Shown here: in pieces, positions 9,329 through 22,398 of the stretch
Numbering within the stretch: the first letter of the stretch is position 1
How the letters are laid out: every line of letters begins with the position of its first letter
Source of the DNA: Desarmillaria ectypa
Taxonomy: Eukaryota; Basidiomycota; Agaricomycetes; Agaricales; Physalacriaceae
Length of the DNA stretch: 64,000 bases
Direction: 5' to 3'
NCBI GenBank assembly: GCA_030407005.1
Contig: JAUDYN010000010.1
Coordinates: forward strand, 992,001-1,056,000
Translations under genes and position numbers: made by a program
Notes under the pieces: model-generated
Database searches by the model: none
What the model was told of the DNA's origin: nothing
What the model saw: only the letters and a program-made list of their open reading frames with translations

Positions 9329-12300
9329 CTACAGAAGGACGCTTGTGAGGAGCGCCATACGAATCTAGATAAGAGGTCAATGATTTCATATTCAACTAAG
9401 CGAAAAAGATACTCACGAAAAGACCGTAGCGCATCTGTCTAAAGTAGACAGCACGGCGCGAATCAAAGTCAACTTCAGGATCAATTTCTATGGTTCGGAC
9501 TCAGCGAACAGGTCTACACAGAAAACTCATAGATGGCTTACCATTCACCCTCGGCAATGGATGCATGACGATCATATCTTCTTTGGCTCTTGACAGAACG
9601 GCATGATCAACACGGTAAGCATCTTTCACTTGCATCCATTCTGCCTCAGTTTCGAACCTCTCCTTTTGAACGCGCGTCACGTATAGCACATCAGTGTCGT
9701 GTAAGATGTCCTCAAGGGACTCGCATATTGTGACCGGTATGCCAGCCTTTCGAGCAGCAGAAACCACACTGGCGGGCATAGCGAGCGACGGAGGTGATAC
9801 GAAGTTGAGCTGGACGGAATACAAACTAAGCAGGGTGACGAGACTGTGGACTGTACGTCCGTTCTTGAGGTCACCCAAAAGCGTGATGGTCCGTCCGTTG
9901 ACAGTCCCCAGTTCCGATCGAATAGTGTACACATCTAATAATGCCTATCAAAGAAGGTAAGAATTACGCTTTCAATATTCGTTGAACGCCGTACCTGTGT
10001 AGGGTGCTCCCCAATTCCATCTCCTGCATTAATGATAGGAACAGGAGAGAACTTTGCGGCCAATTGTGCACTGCCAACATCCGGATGCCGTATCACGATG
10101 GCATCGCCGTAGCAAGCAAGAGTCCTGATCGTGTCCGGTAATGTCTCGCCCTTCATGACAGAAGAGTTATCCGCACTGATCTGGACAACCTGCCCACCAC
10201 ACCGTTTCATGGCAGCATCAAACGACGAGCTAGTCCGTGTTGAGGGTTCATAGAATGCGGTGCATAGCACTTTTCCTTTCAGGATGTCGAGTGTCCCGTT
10301 ACGCTCGACCTGCAGACGCATCTCGTGAGCAAGAGAGAACAAGTCGTACATGTCCCGATGAGTGAATTGCTTCACGGAGAGGATGTGCCGACGATGGAAC
10401 GATGGATGGGGAAGATGATGGGAGGAAATATTCCATGCTGGTGGGCCTTGTGTTGTAGAGTGCCCCGGTGGAGCCATAGGCAGCCCCATAGCAAGTGTCG
10501 TGATAGCACCCAAGGAGGCGGGCTCTGCTGCCTTGAGCGCTGGTGATACCAAGGCCGCCGTAGAAGGATGGGTAATCGTCGCGCTCGAAATGTCTTTACC
10601 ATTCGGTGATGAAGTCAAAGCACCATCGAGGAAAGTCGTCTGACCGTGCACAATGACTCTATGGATAGCGCCCGTAACGAAGCCTTTCTCTACTGGTGAC
10701 CAGCACGTTTCCCGTTTTCCGAACGGTGCCTTACGACCGACAACCACTTCAACGGTGGTGTTCGATTGTTCAGGAAGTCCGAAGATGAGAACTGGGTTAT
10801 CATGCAAACGAAGACGGATATCCTCGAGTGTGAGACGTCCATCCGCTACTGCAGTGAGCAAAAGGGGTAGCGTTTCTTCCATGCCTGACCACGGCGAAGT
10901 CGTTTCACCTCCTTCCGTAGCCAAAAGATAAGGAGTTGCCCCAACAGAGAAAGCATCGATCGTTTCAAGCTTCGACCATATCGCCTTTTGATCTTCTGTA
11001 GTTGGCAGACAAGTTGACTTGGGAAATCGGGATCGGTTGAAAAAGAGGGAGTATACAGACACATCACACGTGACCTTCAGTTGCTTAGCCTTGCTAAGAG
11101 ATATCAACAGCAAGTCGTCACTCGTGAGAACGTCGGTGACGTGAACGCTTCTGTTGTGCAGGCTTGCCAAAAGCAGCACAGACGCCAGGTTGGATCCTTT
11201 TGCGTTCGTGACGACAGGCTTATCCGACGTCCACGATGTGAAGTGAGCAGCGACTGCGGAGAGTGAGATGGTGACATGGTCAATGTTGAAGGGGATGAAG
11301 AGGGCTTTGGCTTCAGCTTGCAATTCATCATCCAAGCCTTGAACATTTTGTGCGGACGCAGCCAGCGTGAGCGCAAAATTACAATGAGCGGAGCCCTTGA
11401 GATTGGCCCTGGCTACATCCAATGACGCACGATCCGTAATCCGGGTGCTATGTCCTATAGGAATTACAATCGCAGTTGTAAATCCTGCGCTAAGCGATGC
11501 TTCTGTTGCTTGTTCGAGATCCCTGCTTCCCGGTTCCACGAGACTGGGCACAAATGTCGCAATGCTAACCAACCCGGGGAAAGTATGGGTCTGATGGGAG
11601 CTCTTCGAATCGACAGTCGACACGTCTAGCGGTAGCTTCCTGACGAGGGCTTCAGTAAGCATTTTGGCATTTTTGACATTAGTGATAAGAGGGACAGCGA
11701 AATCCACTGCCATCCTTCGAGTATGATAGCCTTTGCTGGTGTAGCTAGCCGGTCGCCGATAGTGATTCTTGGATGGGAGATTGATATACATATCGATAAG
11801 ATTATTCGCGAGATGCTGAGTGAGGGAATATTCGGACTTTTGCTTGTCCCGGTTATCTTCACCAAGGGTCTCCAGATACTTCGGGATATGTAAGTTAGGA
11901 ACAACGAAGACATGACATAGCGATTTACCTTGCAAGAAACATTATGTTCCGTCAAGAAATCGGCAGTACCAGATGTTGCGAAGATGTTGTACCCCGCAGC
12001 ACTTAACTTTTGGACTGATGGAAGCAGTTCCAACTTTTCTCGGTAGCTGCCAATCGAGAAAAGAATATTCTTTTTCGGGGGCACGATACCGGTAGAAATG
12101 AGAGCCTTGAGGTATGCTTCGTATTTATCGTGACCAAAGCATGCAACCTCTCCTGTCGACGCCATCTCCACACCGAGGACGGGATCGGCACCGGACAATC
12201 GACTGAAGCTGAATTGGGGGACTTTAACTCCCACATAATCGGGGGGAAGATCCGGTTCCGGATACGATTCAACGGGAAGATCGAGCATGACTTTAGTAGC

Positions 12301-15300
12301 CATCTCGATAGCATCAATACCGGTCACCTTAGAGACGAAAGGGAAGGATCTCGCGGCCCGAAGATTGCACTCGATGACCTTGATCTCGTTGTTCTTCGCA
12401 ATAAACTGAATATTGAAAGGTCCTGTGACATTGAGTGCATTCCCGATTTTCGCGGTCGCGTCCACGATCTGTCGCACAGTTTGGGGATCCAAGTCTTGAG
12501 GTGGGTGTATCAAGGTAGCATCACCAGAATGCACACCGGCATTCTCTACATGTTCGGAGATGTAGTGCATGATCATCTTGCCATCCTTAGCGACAGCGTC
12601 CATCTCGATCTCTTTCGCTTGCTCGATATACTTGGTAATAACGACCGGGTGGTCACGGGAAACTGCGGTGGCCTGAGTGAGATAGTTTTGCAAGTCGTCC
12701 CCAGTAGATACGACGTTCATAGCAGCTCCAGACAGGACGTATGATGGTCGGACCAAGACGGGGTAGCCCACTTTCTCGCAGAACGCGTAAGCTTCGTCGA
12801 AGCTCGTGAGTTCCTTCCATAATGGCTGGTCAACACCAATCTCATCTAAGAGACGCGAGAATTTGAACCGATTCTCAGCGGTATCGATCATCTCTGGCGA
12901 CGTCCCGTAAATCTTGACATTTTCGCGGTACAGTGGAAGTGCGATGTTATTTGGCGTTTGTCCACCCATTGAGAGAATGACACCTCGAGACTGCTCTGCA
13001 TCGTAGATATCAAGGATGGTCTCCAAACTGATGTTCTCGAAATACAAACGATCGGCCTCATCGTAGTCCGTACTGACGGTCTCGGGGTTGTAATTGACCA
13101 TAACGGTGGGGAGACCTTCATCACGGAGAGTACGGATGGCCCGAACAGCGCACCAATCAAACTCGACGGAAGAACCAATGCGGTACACTCCAGACCCCAG
13201 AACCATAACCCCGCGATCGTTGAAGGAAATGTCGTGCTCCACTGCATTGTAAGTCGTGTATAGATAGTTAGTGAATGCGGGGAATTCGGCAGCGACAGTA
13301 TCGATCTGTTTCACGAAGGGGGCTATTCCTTGCTCCTTGCGAAGCGTGCGTACAGCGAGTTCTGTAGATCCCACACAAGTAGCAAGGTGCCTATCCGAGA
13401 ATCCGAGCTGCTTCGCTTGACGAAGAATATCGGGAGTCAAAGTCGAAACACCATACCCACTAAGGAGCGACACTCAGACGAAGAGTAGACCAAAAATGCA
13501 GACGACGTACCCCAAAAGTACCTCCATCTCATAGATGTACTTCAATTTCGCCAAGAACCATTTATCAATGTTAGTCATTTGCCAGATCTTGTCGATGCTA
13601 TAGCCACGATAGAAAGCGGTTGAAATGGCGAATATGCGCTTATCTGTCGGATTGACAAGTTCTTCATCGATATCCTCCACGAAATCGTTCTGCACAATAC
13701 TCATCAGAAACGAACATGTCAGAGAAACAACGTTTACCTTCGCAAACCCTGAGAACTGGTCGTCGATAGCTCGAATAGCCTTCTGGATCGTCTCCTCAAA
13801 TGTCCGCCCGATGCTCATGACCTCACCAACGCTCTTCATGCTACTACTAAGAAGGCGGCTAACACGATTGAACTTCTTCAAGTCCCATCGAGGAATTTTG
13901 ACGACTACATAATCCAAGCTGGGTTCGAAGCATGCGCTAGTGACCTTTGTGACAGAGTTCTTAATCTCATTGAGGGGAATACCCAGACCGAGTTTTGCGG
14001 CAATGAAAGCAAGGGGATAGCCAGTAGCTTTGGATGCGAGGGCCGACGATCGAGACAGCCGTGCATTGACCTTGCGGTACGGTTTGATTAGTGTGGAGAG
14101 CACAGGAGGTGATGTAAACTGACCTCGATGATACAGTACTCCTGGGAGTCGGGATTGAGAGCGTACTGGATGTTACACTCACCAACAACGCCAAGGTGTC
14201 TGATCACATTAATGGCAGTTGTCCGGAGCATGTTATAATCCGAGTCGGAAAGTGTCTGTGAAGGGGCTACAACAATAGAGTCACCAGTATGAATTCCCAA
14301 GGGATCGAAGTTCTGCACGGGTGTTACGAGTGCCTTGGAAATATAGAGAATAAAAACCAACCTCCATGTTACAGACTGTGATGCAGTTGTCGCGACAGTC
14401 CCTGACCACTTCGTACTCGATCTCCTTCCACCCCTTCATACTCTTTTCCACCAGGACCTGGGGACTGGTAGCGAAAGCCTTGCTACACAGAGCCTTGAGC
14501 TGGGCTTCGTCCTGCGCAAAGCCGGATCCCAGTCCTCCCAATGCATATGCCGCACGAACGATGACCGGGAACCCAATGTTCCTCGCCGCGTTGATAGCCT
14601 CCTCCTGATTGACAGCGGTGCAACTCTCTGCGCACTTCTCCCCAATCTCGGCCATGGCACTCGCGAATAGCTGCCTGTCCTCTGTGGTGATGATGGTGTC
14701 GATAGGCGTTCCTAGCACCTGCACGCCAAGCTCCGCAAATTCGTCCTTCAGTTTGATACCCACGTTCAAAGCTGTCTGGCCACCAAATGTGACGTAGATA
14801 CCATCTGGCTTCTCGTACTTGATAATTTTCCGGACGAACTCTGGCGTGACTGGGAGGAAATACACCTTGTCGGCCAGACCTTTGGACGTGGCGATGGTAG
14901 CGATGTTGGGATTCACCATGATCGTGTAGATCCCTTCTTCCTTGAGTGCCTTGATCGCCTGGGATCCAGAGTAATCAAACTCGCCCGCCTGACCGATGGA
15001 CAAACCTCCGGACCCAAGAATGATAACCTTGGTCACATTGGCACGGGGAACGCGTCTGTCATTGTCCTCTTTCTTCCCGCCGGGAAGTGAGATGGTGGTG
15101 GCGCAGTCCACGATATTTTTAATGAAGACGTCAAACAAGAATTCGGTGTCGCGCGGCCCAGGAGTCGACTCTGGGTGGAACTGGACAGAGAAGAATGGCT
15201 TGTCTTCGCAGTAGATACCCTCGTTGCTTCCGTCGTTGGCATTTCGGAACAGTTCTTTCCAGCCAGCCGGCAGCGTTGGTGTGACCACCTGGAAACCATG

Positions 15301-16453
15301 GTTCTGGCTAGTGATATAGCAACGACCGGAAAGCATGTCTGTACAAGGGATGTTATGGCCTCGATTTCCGTACTTCATCTTGGAGGTCTTCGCGCCTGCT
15401 GCAAGGGCAAGGAGCTGGTGGCCGAGACAGATGCCAAAAATAGGTTTATCGGCCTTTTTCATGGCTTCCGAAAGCCTGGCGATGGTCGAGGAGAGTAACG
15501 ACGGGTCACCGGGTCCGTTCGAAATGAAGATACCATCATACGGCTCTGACTCGCGTAGAAAGTCGTAGTCCCAAGGAACAACCTTGAGCTCGACGCCTCG
15601 GTTGATGAAACAACGAACCTGATTGTATTTCATGCCGACATCGATGGCCAGAACACGGATTGGTCTGCCTGAAAGGTGTAGGTGTGGAGTGACAGTCGGC
15701 GTGTAAAGTCGTGGCTCCGTGATTGACACCTCCGCAACGAGATTGGTCTGGTTAGGATCCTGGAAAGGAATGTCAAAGTAATCTTCTCTCCAGGAAGCCG
15801 TAGTATGGGGAGAGGATGCCCGAGAGGACACAGGGTTCAGCGACAACCTCCGACCCAACGGCATTTCGGGCCTCTTCGCGAGAATTTTCCCTAGCATGGA
15901 ACCTTTTTCTCGGATCTTTTTGGTGAGGGCACGGGTGTCGACGCCGTAAATCGCGGGTACTCCGTTTTCTTTGAGCCAGTCGCTCAACGACGAATCCGCA
16001 AGGAAATGGCTAAAATTCTTAGAGTAGTTGCCAACCACGACGGCGGCAACGTGGATGCGAGACGACTCGAACTCGGCCGGGAGGTCAGAGTTGGCGCTTG
16101 GTCGTTTGGGCACGCCATAGTTGCCGATGAGAGGATAAGTCAGGATGAGGATCTGTCCTTCATATGACGGGTCAGTTAAAGACTCCGTATAGCCTACCAT
16201 ACCTAAAAGAAAAACTCAGAAGATTTTTTCCCATAAACAACGAGCGCAGCGTACCAGTCTGAAAAACGCATTCGCCTGCTACGCTCGTTCCCTCCGCTCC
16301 GAAACTGATACCTTTAAAGGCAGATCCATCCCCTAGTTCGAGGACTGCGTCATCGCCGGACAACGTTGACTTGTTATTTTGAGCGTAGGGTGCGGTCGCT
16401 AGAGGCGTCGGAAACAGTGAGCTCGATGTGCGCGACAATGCTGGACGGGTCAT
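9329..16453 (-). CDS. URA2: Trifunctional pyrimidine enzyme Ura2 (CPSase II / ATCase, DHOase-like)
   Basis: The cytosolic protein makes carbamoyl phosphate from glutamine, bicarbonate and ATP and transfers it to aspartate, the first two steps of UMP synthesis. Ten exons (16255..16453, 14362..16202, 14124..14312, 13738..14070, 13511..13689, 11929..13459, 9995..11878, 9542..9944, 9417..9487, 9329..9364) give 2221 aa, the normal length. The order is glutaminase with FGICLGHQL (Cys near residue 325) and [10 protein letters not shown], then CPSase with two ATP-grasp halves, then an allosteric region ([20 protein letters not shown]). A dihydroorotase-like domain follows, then ATCase from about residue 1915 ([39 protein letters not shown]). 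The DHOase-like part lacks the metal-binding HxH ([17 protein letters not shown]), as in other fungal Ura2. The whole frame is intact; the apparent breaks between ORFs are introns. Confidence 0.96.
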
Positions 16454-16995
16454 GATTGATGGCAGGGAATGGATTCAAGAGTTTGTGGCGTTTCTCGTCG
16501 TCGTCGTCTTCCTCTCCACCCGGATTCGAGCCAGCAGTTCGTGTTCGAGGGGAGAGGAAGAAGAAAAAGAAAAAAAGGTCGGGGGCCTTGATGATGTGCT
16601 TGCTTGCCACATGGCAATGACCAATCGGGCTAATTTCATACGCGCAATGGGAGTCGGAAATCATATTGTTCAATACTGATTTCAGTATTCATGCAATGTA
16701 CTATCACTGGTGCTGCAGAGAGTTGCGGTTTTGCAGGTCGTGGTCAGAAGATAACGAGGATATCTGGACCCTGCAAGATAAGCGTAATATCACCACGGAA
16801 AAACTTACGACTTAAGAGATAATAGGGGCCAAGTGGCAATCATGATATATAGTCGTGTTTATTATCAATTTAATATACTGAACACTAGATTCATGAGGGT
16901 ATGTAGCAGATATCAAATGAACTGGTGAGGGAATATATTGAGCATGATTAGTCGTAGTCTTTCGTTGGAACTTCATTAGAGGCGGAGCCTCATTG
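16454..16995. other. Intergenic: URA2 promoter region
   Basis: This is 542 nt between the 3' end of the microprotein gene and the URA2 start, both on the minus strand. The region near 16555-16580 is purine-rich on the + strand, hence pyrimidine-rich on the URA2 sense strand, which is common near fungal transcription starts. No gene is visible. Confidence 0.5.
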
Positions 16996-17405
16996 TCAGG
17001 ACACTGAACTATGCCTAGGTCTGAGAGGGAGCCCGTATGAGTTTAGATGCGTGTAACGTTTTATAAAACTCACCCCCGACAGCATCGACATGTTAAGATA
17101 TCCAAGATGAACACGAGAACACCAGTGATAGCTAGCATGGTGGAACAAGGCATTAGTCACCCAAGCAGGCCCCATTACCAGGAAGAAACTCACCTGCGAC
17201 GATGCATTCGATGATCGCAGCCAGGCAAAAAACTACCGATCTAAGGGCTTCACCAATGCAATCGAAGACAGCTGTAGATTTCCACGTTTCTCTTTAGAAT
17301 ACGTTGTTTGAAAGGCGTCAGATAGTTACCTGCTAAGCAAGAACAGATACAGCTTGAAGGATTTAGTACAGGAGCAACATCCAATCATTGTGCTACTTAC
17401 CCCAT
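16996..17405 (-). CDS. Cys-rich membrane microprotein (62 aa, five exons)
   Basis: A small gene assembled from five tiny exons: 17401..17405 (5 nt), 17330..17352 (23 nt), 17194..17271, 17074..17131 and 16996..17020. The join reads MGCICSCLAAVFDCIGEALR, then two hydrophobic segments (SVVFCLAAIIECIV; ITGVLVFILDIL), then TCRCCRGPRHSSVS. This matches a widespread basidiomycete family of short hydrophobic proteins that begin MG with Cys near the N-terminus and end in a Cys/Arg tail. Phase is kept at every junction and the total is 63 codons including stop. The first intron has a TACTAAA branch site close to its acceptor. The N-terminal MGCxC could be lipidated, which is inference. The function is unknown. 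Confidence 0.72.
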
Positions 17406-18902
17406 GTTGGCGAGTGCGAAGGGGATGGAGCGTTCACTCGCGAAAGTCTCAGGAATTTACAGGGCGCCGATGATGTTATGGTAACCAAAGGAAGGGCACA
17501 ACAGCACTGGTGACAGTGTTTATCAGAACCGTTTGCTGACAGGAGGTTGTAGTTGGAATTGTTGCTTAGGGGATAATTGACCTGGAAAGAAGGCTACGTC
17601 CTCAGAATCCGATGTAAAGCGGGGACGGGCATTTATTTGACAGAGAGCGGAAAACACATGGTTCTGGCTTATTTTCCAGACCGCGTTCTTACATAGGAGA
17701 TGCGGAACTTCATTAGTTGTATCATGCTGCTACGAAACAGATGTACTTCCTCGCTGTATTTTTCAACTTGATGGTAGGGGATATTGATAATGATATAAAC
17801 AAAAGATTTGACGGCTTAAAGGAGATGGAATATGAAGAAGCGGAAGGGAAAACACCGAGGAAGGCCAAACGAGGCAGCGAATGGGATGGCTTGACCGTTC
17901 GCACTAGTATTCACGAGGAACTGGTTGCAGACAAGACACCGTAGAAGGTCGACTAGGTTAACTATAACAATCCGAGAAGACCCAAGATTCCATTTGAAAG
18001 CAGGACGGACGACTGACGACCAGACAAGAAAGCTTGCAAGAGAATTTTTATTGGGAGTCAAAGGAAAGATCTGTGAAAATGTCGTCGCGGCAAGTTGTTT
18101 GAACCTGTCGCAACGTGGTTTGGAAGGTCTGCAATAGGACCCAACATGAACCGGTAATCGATGGCCTGTATCAGGGCTCCCGCTAGCTGGTAGTAGATAG
18201 ATCAAATATTCAATGACTCCTCCAGCAGACCGGCATGTTCGGAAGTTCTGTGCAGCTCCAGTGAACTATTCAACAGATATACATGAAGGAGGGCAAGTCC
18301 GTGACTGACGTGTTAGCGCTCACCGCCGCAGCTGTAATTTCAATATTCTTCGACATGAAATAGAACCACCACTATACACATTCGGAACGCATACCGGGGC
18401 TTCAATTCAAGGATACTTTTACTTCGCTATTGTGGTTCTATTTGTATACTGCCATGATGCTGTGCTCACTCATGCATCACTGCAGCATCAACATTTTGAC
18501 AGTAAACTGAAGGAACGCCGGGTGATTTCCGAGGCTTGAGCTTTTCATAAAGTTTCTTCTCGATTTCGCGAGCGATCCTTGTGCGATGAGTTCAATCTGT
18601 GGATCCTTTGGAAGCGACCAGTAGTACGGTGACCAAAAAGATACTACATATTTGGCACATGACCTTGACGGCCGTGATGGGTAAATTTTAATCAGCTTTC
18701 CCGGATCGACTTTTATGGACCAACAAAGTCTCACGGGTGTATTGTTCGCACGTGGTGAAACCGTTCGCCCCACGCCTACGTCCGTGTTCAATGGAAAAGG
18801 CTGTTCTACCATTGCGAACTGTTGCCAACGACGACATCGAATAGGCCGGACTTCTTCTCTATCACTCAGAGGCTTTCCCTCACTATCGCCCGCCTCCTCG
18901 CG
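17406..18902. other. Divergent intergenic region, no supported gene
   Basis: This is 1.5 kb between the microprotein (minus) and the 16-exon membrane protein (plus). Open frames at 17717..17944 (+) and 18477..18914 (-) lack recognisable domains. The second overlaps the start of the next gene and is probably chance. Confidence 0.45.
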
Positions 18903-21563
18903 ATGCTGCCTCAAAAGTCACCTTCGTTGGTTGACGGCAGCCGATTTAGCATCAGTCAAGGCTCGAGCCGGTTTCGGGAGTCGACTCACCTCATCCCTTC
19001 TCGAATATCCGAGGATAAACGCTACGTACGTGCATATTATCTCCAGCATTTGCATGTGCTGATTTGTGCAGAAACCGCTTGCACTTTCTCTGCCTGTCGT
19101 GGTAGGAACGCCACTTTCCATGCTGGCTTTGGGAGTGGCGCTCGAAATAGGCGTCAACCTTTCCAACAAGAATCAGGGTACGGAAGATCCGTAGCTCGTG
19201 GAGTGTGGTCCTCATTAACAACCTGCTCAGGCTTCAGCGTTCCCGAGACCAACCCGCTCGGATTTGCGTCCGCCCAATTTTTGCTTGTGAGCTGTGATGT
19301 CAGGGCTTTGTCGGTCAGTTACTCATGTGCATGTCCTTTTTAGTCCTTTGTACCTACAATGTAATGTTGCGAGATTTGCGTATCTGTAGCAGATTCTGAC
19401 TGTGTACAGATTTGTTATACCATTGGCATTTCTCTGGCGTGAGCTAGATTGGTATCTTAGGTGGTATCAGGTGTGTTTGTCAATCAACGATTGGCGTTCT
19501 TTACAGCTGACTTTCTTAGCCATATGTCGTCCTTTCAAGAGGAAATGCTTCTGTCGACGAAGGCATCTTGTTAGATTATGTAGGTTGGCATTTGCCTTCA
19601 GATTTAACTGTCATTAATTATGCTATAGATCTCTCTTGGGTAAGTCATTCATTGCGGTGATGTTCGAAAGAATTACGATTTCAGTCCTTCAGTCCATTTT
19701 TTACTTTGTTCTACTCGTCCAAGTTCAAGCACAGAGTTGTGTTTTGGTCAGCATTTACAGCATGTGCAACATACCTTTTACAGCCCCTTGGTAAGTAACA
19801 TATCATCAGTAGAATACCCACTCATATGGTCATCATAGCGGGCTCTATATTTCAGATTCAGCAGCGCTTAATGCCTTCAAGTGCGTCCAGAAAACGGAGA
19901 TAAGCGTATTCAATCTAACTGCTTCCAGTTACGACGACGGTAACGAGTACGCGGACCATTGGACTGACACCAGATGTCAATCAGTTGAATGCATTTGTTG
20001 CCGCCGCCGGGGTGCGCTCAATTCTTCATCAATGTCTATTTGCTGTTTGACATACTGTCCAGTTCGCAGACGCAGCCGCTTTCAATAATCTTACAGATCC
20101 TCCATTCGTCCAGGCCGGGTGGGCTACCGCCGAATTTGCCATTCCTAGTAACAACGGCCTCAACGCCACAATCAAAGTGAACACTACGGGAATCCAAACG
20201 CATGCCAACTGTGAAAATGCACGAAACACGACTTTTAATGAAACAAATTCGACAATTGAATCTATGTCTGTATCTGGTTGCGTTCAATCGGTGCCAGTTA
20301 ATACGTCGGTACGTAATCGATTGACGGAGGCAAAGCATGCATGCTGACCGAATCATCTTTCAGATGGGTATACAGTACGGTGTTGTAAACCTTGAATGTG
20401 ACAACGGAGCAAATCTAGGTGTTGAATTTCAGCCGGTCATGTTTTGGTATGTGCTCAATCTCAAGTCGTAATTTGAAACACTCATTATATCGGATACAAG
20501 GTACTTCCATCAGCGCTCCGACAATGAAGAATACGAAGCAAGGACTGTATTCTGTGCTCCCTCCCTCCAAACATTTAGTGTGACAGCCCAAGCATACTTG
20601 CAAGATCGTACGATCGCGCAGTGTGAGCCCACTGAAAACTACACGCAGTCCAATAACGTTACTGGTGCCCCTCTCTTTGGACATCCGTTTAATGCGTGCG
20701 TCTTTTGCTCCAGCCGCATGCTTCATCAGTCTAACACATGTGCAGTGTCGTCTTTAATAGCAGCTCAAATCCGTTCATCCAGGCCAGAGCAAATGCTACC
20801 AACGTCGCCATCCCGGGAACCGTTTTTAGATTTGCTTCTCAGCTCCAAAATGGACCGCAGTCAACATTTGATCTTCCGAATGGGTTCTTAGATATAACAA
20901 GCAAAGTCTATGTACGGCATGGCAATCCCCTGACAATTGACATTGTTTTGATGGTAATGATCAACAGACGCAACATCTAGCATTGACGGCAAAAAATATC
21001 TACTTTATTGCTGAGAACCGGACGATACCAGCTCAACTTGAATCTTACGTTCCGCGGCTGGTTATCAAGTGTGTTCGCTTCTTCTCTGGTTCTTACCATT
21101 GTTGATCACTCTTGCTGAAAGCTCACTTCCTGGCCATGTGCTCGCTTTGCTGCTCTTTGTCATCGGGTTTATCGGAACATTCCTTCACATCATCAATCGA
21201 CGACAGCGCCGCCACCTCTTCATCGCCTCGCCACCAGGGTCAATCGGAGGGATCGTGTCGATGACAAGCCACTCCGGCTTCGGTCAGTTATTGGTGCCAT
21301 ATGATAGTGAGGAGAATATTGAGCGCAAGTTGAAAGGACTGCGGTTTCGGCTGGATAGGCGGACAGGTGCTATCGTGGCGGAGGATGATGACGTAGGAGA
21401 GTATGATGCTGATGAGGACGGTGTTGCGTTGTTGGGAATGTCGAAAGGGCATGCGCAGAATTCCTCGTTGTCGGTGTCACCACCTTCTCAAGGCATGGCC
21501 ACAGGGTATCCACCGTGGAAAGGCTCCTCGCAGCCGTTAAGAACTCCTTACGACCCGCTATGA
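18903..21563 (+). CDS. Basidiomycete multi-exon membrane protein, unknown function
   Basis: Sixteen exons: 18903..19025, 19072..19177, 19231..19286, 19344..19360, 19410..19470, 19520..19583, 19629..19639, 19685..19790, 19839..19880, 19929..20011, 20063..20308, 20364..20446, 20501..20695, 20746..20911, 20968..21068, 21122..21563. They give 633 aa. After a short cytosolic start come TM helices (LSLPVVVGTPLSMLALGVAL; SFVPTIFVIPLAFLWREL) and the motif WRELDWYLRWYQPYV. A long N-glycosylation-rich ectodomain follows (from TTTVTSTRTIGLTPDVNQLN through the NNVTGAP region), then two C-terminal TM helices. The cytosolic tail has the family motif GLRFRLDRRTGAIV. Exons of 17 and 11 nt occur. The last intron (21069..21121) is the least certain: the alternative is a frameshift with read-through of a hydrophobic stretch. 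No function can be assigned. Confidence 0.75.
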
Positions 21564-22398
21564 AGCATGATATTATTCGTTTTTCTCGGACCTTTTTCAC
21601 AGACTTTTTTCTGCATATCTGCATATCCTTAGAGTTTCATAACAACACCACTAACCGTAATGACTTATTCAATCTTCTGGATTGATTATGCTTTAACTCA
21701 CATGATGGTTTGGGAAAAAACCCTGTGCTCTATGATTATGTGGCGTCTTCTTAGGTATTCATTCCGACTAAGTATGGAAGCCAAGAGGGTACGGCGCCGA
21801 AAGGACCGCCAAAGTGTATTGCCAAGAGGTTCGATCGACCCATCTGCATCTTCTGAGAATCTGGCCACTTCTTCTATGTTTCAAAGAACACAGGATTATA
21901 GCATTCCGAGCCTCGAGCGGAGTTCAATCTACTAGCAGTCGTCAGCGGAGAGAAAAGTGATGAGGCTGGGAAGAATCCTTAGAAGTTAGCACCATCACCG
22001 AACATGATCGCAGATGATCGAGTGGTGGTTAGACGGCGCTTAGCGTGTTAAACCGACCGATGAATATTGAATGCCGTACTCTCAGAGCAGGCCCCTGTGA
22101 CGCGGCCCCTCCCGTGCGCTTTAGCTGTAGTCGGCAACACATATCAGATTTCGATAATATCGTCCCGACCCGATGCCCTCTCTCTAGAGACACTTATAAT
22201 GAAAGAGAGTCAAGCCTAGGAAACGCAGTGATGCTATTTTAAGAAGGACAATACAACGCGCCTAACGCACCAGAACCAAGAAGGCGGCATCGGTGCGTGC
22301 ATCTCTTTGATTCAATACCTCCTATTCAAGGGACATCAGATTTTCATCAACTCGAACGGCACTCACAATTGTACAGCTTACTAGAATCATCCAATCAA
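21564..22398. other. Intergenic region with an unassigned 91-codon frame
   Basis: The + frame 21660..21935 ends in a basic, Ser-rich tail (RRRKDRQSVLPRGSIDPSAS; then QDYSIPSLERSS) that resembles cytosolic tails of membrane proteins. It is preceded by a Trp-rich hydrophobic stretch. It may be a detached 3' exon of a lost gene. There is no splice context to confirm it. Confidence 0.3.

Noticed and set aside
12130..12744. 204-codon + strand frame inside URA2
   Set aside because: Antisense shadow of the CPSase coding sequence; no family resemblance of its own.
9935..16200. URA2 as several separate or frameshifted genes
   Set aside because: All breaks coincide with 48-53 nt GT-AG introns and the joined frame gives 2221 aa with full domain order.
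18477..18914. 145-codon minus frame upstream of the 16-exon gene
   Set aside because: Overlaps the start of a better supported gene; no domain seen.
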